This document shows, in pieces, positions 31,601 through 39,447 of a DNA stretch of 64,000 nucleotides. The position numbers and the translations under genes were made by a program. The notes below the pieces were generated by a model. That model did no database searches, was not told the DNA's origin, and saw only the letters and a list, made by a program, of their open reading frames with translations. The stretch is from Epithemia pelagica (Eukaryota > Bacillariophyta > Bacillariophyceae > Surirellales > Surirellaceae), in NCBI GenBank assembly GCA_946965045.2, contig OX337234.1, positions 1,178,001 through 1,242,000 of the forward strand. Reading direction: 5' to 3'. Position 1 is the stretch's first letter. Every line of letters starts with the position of its first letter.

Positions 31601-31825
31601 CGACACAACGCGATCAATTACCATTCTGTCCGCGAGGCAGTGGCAGCTTCGATCATCCGCGTGGGGAAGGAAGACACCGAGTCCAACATTGCCGATTTGT
31701 TTACCAAGATTCTCCCACAAGATCGCCGGAATGCACTCATTTCACAGTTTACGTATTCTTCTGCTTTCGGACCCGGCGGTCCCCCCAGTATTCCTACCGC
31801 TGGCACCAATCCGGCCCTATTGTAA
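25697..31825 (+). CDS. Copia Gag-Pol polyprotein
   Basis: One uninterrupted frame of about 2040 residues; the ATG at 25697 is preferred over the TTG at 25682. Residues from about 75 to 180 are almost only Gly and Ala. A Gag region follows (WLALVDHFDGGG..ENTPNRRMPSNQ), then an Arg/Gly-rich basic stretch in place of a clear zinc knuckle. The protease motif is DTMADTCCAG. The integrase has VFTDGQF, LTADLAGE and HKAEREIG as D, D and E (about residues 980-1055). The RT has VFDVKMDLTRKARLVAGGH, ACDIGNAYLNAP and VYVDDILLVSH (about 1657). RNase H has CFVDADHAG, TSSFGSEFVAL and CDNRGVV. The domain order PR-INT-RT-RH is that of Copia. No break is seen. Confidence 0.92.
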   Translation: MTTSTRASTKAAAAAAEGGGTGRGSGNPGVSESGDRTSRQNVGPTSATGTRVGGDPPPGRTFRTPGVGTAAGTAAGGVAPGMGVPGGAPGTGGGSAGAGTARIGGAGVGAGAGGGGAPGDGAGGGAGGGAGGGGAGGGGAGGGGAGGGGAGGAGGGGGAGGGGGGGAVPPGVPPPPPPLSAVGLALTTCGANPYEIYALEHTERLNTIEAFGRMTSDDVTSLVSRLEKRPYPHNVAIPTSVVKNIQGLCFWSARARRQGRRLNYGDFDQDALSESLDAMEIQAEKTTSPDIKPSALKEEDWEDWSQEFPTYLSHILGKQKAPLDYVIRPDLDPSHVFASTREQELYSYPLGGPYYREDNKEVFRLLSDLVKDQPATWIQPFQASQDGRRAWLALVDHFDGGGQKEKRISRAEAVLESIFYQNERVFSFDAYSARLLRAFRTLENTPNRRMPSNQVRILLENIKIASAEFAVIKGHVRTNYRSDLHGAIAYISREISELFPDTSVNNRRNQGRHRFVSEAASQQAPASNRPRNFAGLSHNNGIYTFFGVDVTDVTRRFSSQEMVTLGPQGQAYVHQERARIRGGGRGGAGRGFGGRGRGGRGGGAGGRNIQEIQTADQSIVTDITSNDQGERSEAGTNNGDRGSTNGRRFGNGAYGNDENGSTTGGSRSGRVSVVNCGPQRRVGKVEKGWLLDEETEGKTGNNEMDTMADTCCAGRNWKLIETTGMECTVNDFAGNQVGKASVPVATCATVVREEKSGLEVVLIGHQMLWFGNRLDKSLLNQNQIRHAGHDLRDDPTKMNEGFGIWAEGMHIPFKINGTTVYFESRAPSAQDMERLPSITITRQEMWDPQNVDLTQMDSTPHGESYGIGAAEIGHVSSLLTPDGISSKLSSIPRVRQVESSRHSAVTAETISRKWKIGLDSARATLRVTTQQGIRTAVSPITRRYRVDNLALHRNRLQARMYTDTLFSKTLSLSGNKCAQVFTDGQFTAVYPLASKAQVGQALSQFIDEVGIPDRLTADLAGEQTGSSTLFQKLVRVHRIDMQWAEKHTGKQNHKAEREIGLLKQRWQRRMAESNVPKRLWDFGLVYEAGILSRVARGHDGRSGIERLAGETPDISEWIDFSFYDLVWYHNNVKVDATEDPVQLGRWLGIAHRIGSDLCYWILTKAGKVIARTTVQHVTDDDMTKPDVAERVRQFTLIVEERLNDSGFTDENGNGPGFLEDVDLVEEERGRAGIVPTDEEYGDMVVTERPDADEYGDGYDEYIGAQVRVEDGGEGLLGTVTKRQKGLDGKPLGKANRNSIFDTRTYEVSFPGGVIHEYTANMVAENLFSRLDNEGKRHVVITEVVGHRRNGDAVAKDDGYHYSSNGNKHPRRTTKGWEIAVECRDGNQIWVPLREAKEGYPVELAEYAVAHGIADEPAFKWWVPQTINHLRRLVKKVKKKYWKTTHKYGIKLPHSVEEALKIDELTGTDFWRKAIDKELKVVKVAWEAREDLDINEVRAGRQLIGYTEIKCHMVFDVKMDLTRKARLVAGGHMTDAPASLTYSSVVSRDSIRIAFLIASLNGLKVLACDIGNAYLNAPCREKIWFRGGPEVGHECEGKVCVMERALYGLKSSGASWRATLMMTLYDMGFVDTQADACVLRRKRKKETGEEYYELILVYVDDILLVSHEPQPVLDEIDKHYKIKAGSTGEPTIYLGAQIYKHNLPNGSWAWGMTSEKYVTNAVRIVEELLKEDGQGKHLKTTARVPVVSSYKPETDVSPELEPRLTSRYQQLIGILRWAVELGRVDIYLEVSLLSQYLANPRVGHLDAAYHIFAFLKTHPKLKIVFDPKDVVLDEQCFAQVAVDAWKEFYGDVVEEIPTSMPEPLGKPISMTCFVDADHAGNLVTRRSHTGIIIFLQNAPILWYSKRQNTVETSSFGSEFVALRIAKEMIVGLRYKLRMFGVPIVGPASVLCDNRGVVKNTSLPASILNKRHNAINYHSVREAVAASIIRVGKEDTESNIADLFTKILPQDRRNALISQFTYSSAFGPGGPPSIPTAGTNPALL

Positions 31826-31868
31826 TTCTCAAGTCCTCAGTACTCGGCACTGTCGCACTTGCGGGGAC

Positions 31869-32025
31869 TGTCTTATTCGGGTCGATACGTCATTCGGGAC
31901 TCAATTCATTGGGAATGGAACGGTCATTACCGTTTACCGGCTCACTTGTTTTCATGCGTTGAATGTAGTATAAGATCTTATCTTAGTCTTTCTTTTACGA
32001 GGATTCTATCGGTGGAAATAAGACA
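31869..32025 (+). repeat. 3' LTR of the Copia element
   Basis: Matches the 5' LTR with one substitution. A short purine-rich stretch (GCGGGGA) just before it is the only candidate polypurine tract. Confidence 0.92.
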
Positions 32026-32117
32026 CTTCCTCCGCGACCCGACAACCCAGTACAAACAAAAGCAAGACCAGGAACTATAAGGTAGGACTCGACCACCAAG
32101 GTCGAGCAACCTTCACC

Positions 32118-34628
32118 ATGCCAATGTCGACTTGGTCGTTGGTCCACCGCCGGAGAATACGACACTCTTGTTCGTGTTGTTTCAAGAGACTCTCCTTTCG
32201 CTGGTTTGTGGGGTTCCTAACTCTTTTCGGTTCCTTTCGGACTCCAACAACAACAACAACAACGACAACAACAGTTGTCCAGGCTTCCAATCCGTCGTCG
32301 GTAATGGCGGTTGCACCTCCTCGAGGTTCCAAAACACACCACCACAAGAAACCGAACAAGGACAAGGACACGACGATCGGTCGAAAGGGAATTTTCCGAT
32401 ACAATATATGCAATGGCTTGTCGAATCAACTCTTGTATCATGCCGCTTCGATTGCCCAAGCCATTTCCCAAAACTATGCCGTGGTCGAAATACCCGACTA
32501 CTTTATTTTGCAAGGCGTCCAAGTCTCGAATGCCACGGTCTTGCCCACCAAAACCAATGCTATACACTTTGGACATGTCTTTGATGCCGACTACTTTGTA
32601 TCGTCGCTCCTACAAAAATTTGGCATTCAAGGAAGGTTGGTTCGATTCTGGTCGTCGTCCTCACAACAACTCAACAACAACCAGTCCATTCCACACTGTA
32701 AAGGAATGGCAAGTTTGCAGGCGGCTCCTGCCGATACGATGCAAACCATTCTCGACTTGTTTCGACCGTCTCCCCAACACATGCAGCCCTTGATTGATGC
32801 CATTTTGTCCAAACTCGAGTCGTCGTCGTCGTCGTCCTCGGTGGGAACGGGTGTTTGTTTGCACCATCGCGATGGACAAGATTGGCATGATCATTGCAAA
32901 CGATGGACGTCCATTCCCGATGGGATTTATCGAGGCAATTGTCTAGGAGTTCCGGGACAATCCCTCCTCGAAACGGTCCAATCTCGTGGCTTGCAACCCG
33001 GACGATGGGGATATTATTGTGGCGACCATGTCATTCCCTCCCAACTCCTCCTCAATACAACGACTACGACGACATCACAAGGTGTTCCCATGACATCGCG
33101 ACAAACCATTCTCGATTCCTGGGATGACAATCACATGCTTCAAAAGGCCTTGCTCCATCAACAAACGGTGCTGTCGCAGAATTATCCTGAGTTGGCCTTG
33201 GATCTTGACCAGGCTCGTGATTTTTGGGCCTTGCTGGATTTTTATGTATGTCGGACCTTGCCCTACTTTGTCGGAAACTCAGTGTCAACGTTTTCGGCCA
33301 TTCAAATTGCGCTACGCAAGGGACATGGAGCCTATTGGTACAATTCACAATCGATACCCTTGCAAGAAATGTGGCCCGTCTTTCCAGTTCCCATTGTCTA
33401 TACCTATACCGAACTATCGGCCACCACGGGCAAACATCTCTTGCAAACCTCCATCGAGTCGGTCCGCTCGCACATGCCGGAAAATAAGGTTCATATTCTA
33501 TACCATGGACGAAACGATACCAAATTCAAAAGCTGGCTTCAAAGCCGCAATGTCATTATCCATGACCATGATCCTCCCTGGCGAAACAAGATTGAAGAAA
33601 TGAGATTGAACGGGGACGCCAATACGTCGAACTTGTTTTTGCATTCGGGAAATTACTTTGGTACGTGGCAACGGATTGATATTCCCATGTTCTTGGAGAC
33701 GGAATATGTGCTCCTGCTGGATTCCGATACCATTATCCGCAAGCCCTTCACCTTGGCCGACTTTGGTCTGAATCTTACCTACGGAATTGCCATGAGCTCG
33801 GAGATCAACTTTGAAGACACTGTCCCCTCGAATGCCGGTGTCATGTTAATGAATATACCTCATCTTCGACACACTCACAAAGAGTTCATGGCCTTTATCA
33901 TGAGACATGTTCCAAAGGGAAGGTTTGATCACCCATCACCCAGTGATCAAGGTGCCTACTTGGTGTTTTACAATGACACGGTCCGATTTCTATCTCCCTA
34001 TTTCAATTTCAAACCATACTGGGAAGTCCAGGATCGAATCTTTCAACGCGCCCATGTGATTCATTACCATGGACCCAAACCTCATGATTACATTCGCTTC
34101 ATTATGGGCAAGGGCTGTGACAAGGCTGTCAAATTCCTGTGTGCCAGAGGGATCCGAATGACACCCTCACTGCTTTGTCAGTCCCTGAGAGTCTTTGCTC
34201 GAACGAGCATGTCGGTGAATCGAACTGCCTACTGTAAGGCATCCTTTCAACACCCATCACAAGCTGCCTTTTGCCAGGAACTCTTTGAGCACATGTCGTC
34301 TTCCTTTCATGGATGCCAAAACTTTTATGGGCTTATACGAGACGCACTGGATTCCGTTCCACCCTTTTTGAAACTCCCCCGCCAATTGATTTTGAAGCGT
34401 TTAGGACTGGCCAGCGAACAGGGGATTCTGTACTGGATTCTACTTTATGGAACATCCATTGTTGTGTTTGGAACTTTGGCCGTGTACTTGGTCCGCATGA
34501 GGTCAAGGTCCACCATGACCCTTCTGAAAGCTTCTCTTGTCGTTGTTGTTGTTTGGTCAATCATGGCAGCTTTCTTGGCACTCTCCCATCTCGAAAATCA
34601 TGCAAAACAACTGAGCACAGTCGCATGA
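32118..34628 (+). CDS. Two-domain Golgi glycosyltransferase-like protein (fucosyltransferase-like + GT8-like)
   Basis: 836 residues. A basic start and a signal-anchor (RWFVGFLTLFGSF, about residues 28-41) suggest a secretory-pathway membrane protein. Residues 90-440 begin with FRYNICNGLSNQLLYHAASIAQAI, like the NGLSNQ loop of GDP-fucose O-fucosyltransferase-type enzymes, and include HHRDGQDWHDHC. Residues 450-690 resemble GT8 retaining transferases: VHILYHGRND, FLETEYVLLLDSDTIIRKPF with the DxD metal site (about 534), NAGVMLMNI, PSPSDQGAYLV, and HVIHYHGPKP. Two hydrophobic helices end the protein (about 770-795 and 803-823). No intron is needed. It is divergent from the gene at 15661-17379. 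Substrate and linkage are unknown. Confidence 0.68.
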   Translation: MPMSTWSLVHRRRIRHSCSCCFKRLSFRWFVGFLTLFGSFRTPTTTTTTTTTVVQASNPSSVMAVAPPRGSKTHHHKKPNKDKDTTIGRKGIFRYNICNGLSNQLLYHAASIAQAISQNYAVVEIPDYFILQGVQVSNATVLPTKTNAIHFGHVFDADYFVSSLLQKFGIQGRLVRFWSSSSQQLNNNQSIPHCKGMASLQAAPADTMQTILDLFRPSPQHMQPLIDAILSKLESSSSSSSVGTGVCLHHRDGQDWHDHCKRWTSIPDGIYRGNCLGVPGQSLLETVQSRGLQPGRWGYYCGDHVIPSQLLLNTTTTTTSQGVPMTSRQTILDSWDDNHMLQKALLHQQTVLSQNYPELALDLDQARDFWALLDFYVCRTLPYFVGNSVSTFSAIQIALRKGHGAYWYNSQSIPLQEMWPVFPVPIVYTYTELSATTGKHLLQTSIESVRSHMPENKVHILYHGRNDTKFKSWLQSRNVIIHDHDPPWRNKIEEMRLNGDANTSNLFLHSGNYFGTWQRIDIPMFLETEYVLLLDSDTIIRKPFTLADFGLNLTYGIAMSSEINFEDTVPSNAGVMLMNIPHLRHTHKEFMAFIMRHVPKGRFDHPSPSDQGAYLVFYNDTVRFLSPYFNFKPYWEVQDRIFQRAHVIHYHGPKPHDYIRFIMGKGCDKAVKFLCARGIRMTPSLLCQSLRVFARTSMSVNRTAYCKASFQHPSQAAFCQELFEHMSSSFHGCQNFYGLIRDALDSVPPFLKLPRQLILKRLGLASEQGILYWILLYGTSIVVFGTLAVYLVRMRSRSTMTLLKASLVVVVVWSIMAAFLALSHLENHAKQLSTVA

Positions 34629-34644
34629 ATCATGTTTGCCAATG

Positions 34645-35172
34645 ACAAAGGACAAGATACCAGACAGCATCTGAACATCCGTAGACAAATGCGCTCTCTT
34701 CACATCCGAGTAGGAAGTGACCGTCTTTCTGGGCGCTGGACGGATCTTTGGAGTCGCTCCATGGAGCAATATCACGTGTGATATAATTGTACGACTAGTT
34801 TTAATGTTACTATTAAATCGGAGCGCTACCGAAAGAATGGTTTATTGGTAGAGTCTCAGTCTTGGTATGGTGACCGATCATTGGAACTGTGCTTCGACGT
34901 TCTATTTTCTCAACCGCTAAGTCCTTGAACAGGAAGAAAGCCTCCCTAGAGGGCCTTGGGTGCCGATTCTAAGGGATTGTTTGCGCTTGTGCTATCGACG
35001 CACTTGTACGTTTGGGAATCGACGACTTTTACTCAAATTCACAGGGTGCTCTGACATTCTCCTCTGGCGGAGAAGAATTGGACTTGATTGCCCGAAACAA
35101 ATGATCGTGATGGAAACGTCGCCATTACAATGGAGGAGGATGGAGCCATGCAATAAAACGATCCAGAACGGA
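34645..35172. other. Intergenic, no gene seen
   Basis: About 530 bp between two gene 3' ends. It holds no ORF with protein character, no convincing tRNA and no repeat shared with the rest of the window. Confidence 0.5.
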
Positions 35173-38100
35173 TCAATCATTATCTGGTCGTTCTTGCTGC
35201 CTTTGGTCATCCTGCACAGTGTGCAGCTCGGTCGTCACCAAATGCAGCTGACTAGCCAGTTGAGCAATCTCTTTTTCGAGGGCCACAATTTTTCCCTTAT
35301 TTTTTGCAAGTTCCTCGGTGGGGTTAACAAAAGCCATGGCCTGTCGACCCTCAGAACCTTCCTTTTGCTGCTCACTTGCTCTCACCTTTTGTTTCAACCG
35401 TTGCACTTCGGCTTCCAAAGATGTCATTTTGGCAGACTGAGCTTCGTGCTCTTCACGTGAAACAAGGTCCATGGTAGTTGTCCCTTCTTCATCAAGTTTC
35501 AGTGACAACAACGGCGACGACGCGCTATCGATGGCTGAATCATTGTTGACATCATGGGACGAAATAGTAGCACCGACAGGAAATGGTACCGGAGGAAGGT
35601 TCCATATCTCGTTTGTTACGGCTGTAGACGAAATGGTTGTGACAGAGGAAGACGAACATTGCCCTTCTTCGAGGGACAAATTCTGTGGCATAGAGACCAG
35701 GTCCGGTTGGAACAACTCCTTAGCCCTGGGAAGGGGAAGTTTCAAGGTTGCTGCAGCTAAAATTTCATAGAGAGCATAGTCGTGGCCTATTTGCTTGTCT
35801 CCATCCAAGACACGATAGAGTCTCGTCTTTTCTTTGGGGTTCATGATGCATTGGACGGCCCGCTCGGCAGCCGCAAAACCATCTTCTTGGACTTGTGTTT
35901 CAATGTGACTGGCACCACCCATGCGATAAGCTTGCCGTTTCCACCAACCTAGTTTTCGAAACGGAGAACCTGACAGCTTTTTTGAACCTTCTTTCATTGA
36001 GTTGACACTTCGACGAGTATGTGTGCTCTTGCTGTCATTGTCCGTAGATGCCATGTTGTGACTGGCCCACAAGATAGATCGACAGGTACGATCAAGTACG
36101 CCTTCCAATCCTCCGTCGTCGGCATGATAGATTTGCGCCAAGGCGGCAAAGTATGAAATGCGAGCAAACGGAATGAGGTCATCTCCGGCAAACTCTAAGA
36201 GTTGCGCAACCATGGATCCTGCGAAAGGTACAGGAACGACTTCCGCCATGGTTCGTGCCACTGCAGCAACACTCTGTATGCGACACACTTTTTGCGCAAT
36301 ACATTGAAGTCGTTGCTTGATGGATTAAGTTTGGGCGACGGCAATCACGTCGTTACGAAAGCCACTGGTGGTGGCTACATTGCCACTCGCAATAACTTCA
36401 CCGGCGCGAACATGGCTTCGCAACCGATCCAGCATGGATAGATAGAATGCCCAATAAAACGGATTAGATCGAATGTATTCCAATTCTTTGCTTTCCCATT
36501 CTTTGGTCCCGGCCTCCAGCAAAACCTTGTTCAGCAAGGACGGATTGGACGAAAGCAGACCAATGGCCAAGGCAGTATCTTGTTGTCCATGATTTTCGTC
36601 AGATACATCTTCGCCATTTGGGAAAATCGATGAAAAGACCGACTGTTTCCAATATAGCTGCTCCACAACGGAGGCTGATATAGTCGCCGTGGTGGTGTGG
36701 TTTACTGTTTCCTCCATTAGATCTGTGGTTGCGCTTGTGACTGTGGTTTCTGTTTCATCCTCGTCGTCTTGTGATGTTGTTGTGATCTCGGTTGCTACAG
36801 AAGGGCCAGCTTCTTCTGAGGGAGGTTTTCGTCGTGAAGAGCGGGATTCATCGTGTTCATCGATGGATGTTAATGGTATGACCGGGCTCGTATGAAGAGA
36901 CTCTTCTCCCATTGCATCTTGTCGAGACAATGAGTCATGGGACGTTTCATGGTCCTTCTTTTTGGTTTTCTTGTCCTTGCTCTTCTTGTGATGATGATCT
37001 CTCTGGTTGTGATGTTTTGTTTTGCTTTTGCTGGAAGTACTGTTTGTTGGACTTGCAGGTGTGGTGGTGGTGGTATCCTGAGGAGACGTGGGCTTGTCAC
37101 GCGTCATGTCCGATTCCAAGTGCGTCGGTGCATGCTTTGGTTTGTGTTTCTTCTTGTGCTTGGAGCCATGACGCTTGTTGGCTTGCTTCTGGGCTGCTGC
37201 AGCTATGGCTTCCGATGCTTGAATTTCTCGATCCACTTGATGTTGCAATTCCGCAATCGCATGTGCTAGAGGAAATCGATCGCGCGCATGTGCCATGGTA
37301 TTAAGATGCGTTTCGTGTCGTTGAATATCATCGAGCAAATCGGGAAGGGGACGGAATTTGTCATCTTGACACAAGGCTTGTAACCACGGCAAGAGTTCTT
37401 CGACCTGGGCGCCCTTCTTGAGCAACAACGCATGCGTTCTTTGCTCAGACCCTGGTGATGAAGGAAAATGATTCGAAGTGCTTGTCGTGGTATGCTGTTT
37501 CGCTTGCTGAATGACTTGTTCCAGTTCTTGAATGTCACGATCCAATTCGGCTCGACTAGAGTATTGGCTCTGTTAGAAGTACAACAAACATGAGACACCA
37601 CAAGAAGAAAGAGAACCAAGGTCAGATTATAGGTGAGACATGGAATGAAAGTACAAACTCCAATCCAGAGTGGCTTTTGTCGCACCTTGAGATAGTCTTG
37701 CTTGTCATAGAGGGCCAACGACGGAAGAGCGGAAAATCCCAAAATTCCGGCCGAACCCAATCCACCCACAACCACCAATCGATGAGCCAAGGCTACCACA
37801 GTACAATCGTATCGGGCTCGAGGCAAGGGTGTAGCTTGCCATTGTCCACCTCGTTGTGGATCCAATACATCAACTGTCTTGACGGTTTTGGGATGAGGAC
37901 TACCACGACTAACAGCATTCTCAACAGAAGTACTTTGAGTGTTGTTGTTGGTTCCTCCTCCGGTTTGTCCCCCAACGACCACCAAGCATGATCCTAACCT
38001 TGTCACAGCATGACCGGATCGACCACCCTCACCTCGACGATTCAAGGCCAATTCGGGTCGCGTCGTCCATTGAGGGGACGATCCAAACAGCAAGTCGGAG

Positions 38101-38965
38101 AGTGAGCCACTGGTCCGTGTCGCACCCGTAGTGTTTGAGTGATGTGGGTCGTAACATTGAAGGGTTTGGACCGAGGACAATTTTTGTCGCCCATTGCTTC
38201 CACCCACCACGTGGATGCTACTGTGCAAGACGGCGGCTCCAAAACGCCATCGGGGTTCATCGAGTCGGGGACCCGGATAGACTGTTTCAAAGACGGTATC
38301 GACAATGTCCACAGTACACAAAATCAAATGGTTCGAGTTGTCAGTGCCCTTGGACGACGATGACCGGCCTCCCAGAACGACAATATATCGATCAAATAGG
38401 GAGACAGCCGCACAGGCTTCACGAGGTTCGGTTAATTTACAATTCAATTTGGTCCAAAGTGTCTTCGAGGAGGATCCTGAGCGTCGTTTGGATGGTTCTT
38501 TCGATAATGGTTGTTCTGGTGCTGGATCCGTCTCGTCACTACTGTCTTCCCCGTCGTCAATCTCGTGGTTGGTTTGGTCGTCTTCTTGATGCTGCACTGC
38601 GTCTTGTTGCTGCAGTGCTTCCCCTAGCATGGCAATGGATATCCTTTCCATACTTGCCAAAGGTCGGTACCATTGTCCCATTCCTCCAATGGCATAAAGG
38701 ATTGATTGCATACCACAGCCGCCAAATGGGTTCGTTTCGAATGCATCCGTGGTCCTATTTGCCAGGATGATGACGATGATGATGAATGGTGGTTACTGGA
38801 TGGCGCAGAAGACAATTTTGGAGGAGTTAAAACACAACCAACCATGTTTGGGGGGCTTTCTGTACGTGGTCCCATATGGTTACTTGAACCGATGCGTGTC
38901 CACTTTGTCCACCATGCAACAGAGATGGAAATTCCTCCGTCTTCCACTGTCCCGGAGGAATCCAT
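35173..38965 (-). CDS. Kelch-repeat protein with coiled/basic C-terminal region, multi-exon
   Basis: The N-terminal part (38965-37686) carries at least five Kelch-type blades: LYAIGGMGQW, YIVVLGGRSSS, SIHVVGGSNGRQ, CLVVVGGQTGGG and RLVVVGGLGSAG, each followed by W or Y motifs. An intron at 37570-37685 (GTGCGA to TTCTAACAG) joins YDKQDYLK to SQYSSRAELDRDIQELEQV in frame. The second exon has a Lys/His-rich low-complexity stretch and a helical block (LAIGLLSSNPSLLNK...FYWAFYLSMLDRL). A TAA at 36325 lies in the same frame as the next open stretch (36288-35173). A small intron from GT at 36356 to AG at 36288 (69 nt) or 36261 (96 nt) removes it. The C-terminus has a coiled coil (EHEAQSAKMTSLEAEVQRLKQ and beyond). 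Near 38700 the first blade needs a 1-nt frame change. The function is unknown; Kelch propellers usually bind proteins. Confidence 0.6.
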
Positions 38966-39447
38966 TCCAAACCAGAATACAAGGCCATTTCATGATGTTG
39001 ACGATGTTCGGGGGGATGATGCAAGGAAGATGAGGCCTAACTTGTTTTTGGAAATACGCTGGTCATCGTGGTGATTCTTATTTTGAACAGAAAATCACTG
39101 GAAAGGTTTTTTACTGTCAGACTTGGATTGTTTCTCCCGTCGGCTGTCAAAAGAGAAATACAAAACGCCTTGTCGATTTGGGGGTTGTTCTCGTTGCTTG
39201 TAGATGTACTCTTCACCAAAAGATCTCTTCGCTTCTCGATGTTCGTTTTGTGATGTTCTTCATCAAAAACCTGAACCCTAAGGTGTCTTCTACCCAGAGC
39301 AGTTGCCGATTCCAAACACGAGGTTTCCGTTTCCCCTACTCCTATTTTCCCCTTGGAGAAAGGGCTAGGAGTGCAACAGATTGTCACGTTGACTAACATT
39401 GGGTTCGATGAATAATAATAAAATAGTTTTCCCTCTCCCTTTGGTGC
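38966..39447. other. Intergenic between Kelch gene start and alpha-tubulin end
   Basis: No supported gene. It should contain the Kelch promoter and the 3' untranslated region of the tubulin gene; an AATAATAAAA stretch at about 39412-39422 on the plus strand is only AT-rich DNA. Confidence 0.4.

Larger units (their letters stand above)
25496..32025 (+). mobile_element. Ty1/Copia LTR retrotransposon, intact, nested in A1
   Basis: Two 157-bp LTRs (25496-25652 and 31869-32025) differ at one visible site (C at 25622, T at 31995). They begin TGTCTTATT and end AATAAGACA. CTTC flanks the element on both sides (25492-25495 and 32026-32029); including a shared A the duplication could be 5 bp (ACTTC). 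The interrupted sequence is restored exactly by comparison with A2, which proves insertion into the YR element. A single open polyprotein and nearly identical LTRs point to a recent insertion. Confidence 0.93.
17654..32057 (-). mobile_element. Tyrosine-recombinase retrotransposon with split direct repeats (Ngaro/PAT-like), carrying a nested Copia
   Basis: The element reads on the minus strand: A1 (25495-25322, its outer 28 bp displaced to 32030-32057), Gag-like ORF, RT-RNase H ORF, tyrosine recombinase ORF, then B1 (18250-18066), A2 (18065-17864) and B2 (17848-17662). A1 matches A2, and B1 matches B2, the arrangement known for Ngaro/PAT elements, which integrate by a tyrosine recombinase instead of a DDE integrase. 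GTACAAAC occurs at both outer junctions (17654-17661 and 32050-32057) and at the A2/B1 junction (18058-18065), as expected of a recombination core. Without the Copia insert the element is about 7.9 kb. All three ORFs are open, so it may be recent. Confidence 0.85.

Noticed and set aside
34815-34900. A GGTTTATTGGTAGAGTCTC stretch resembling a tRNA D arm
   Set aside because: No matching acceptor stem and no B box at the expected distance.
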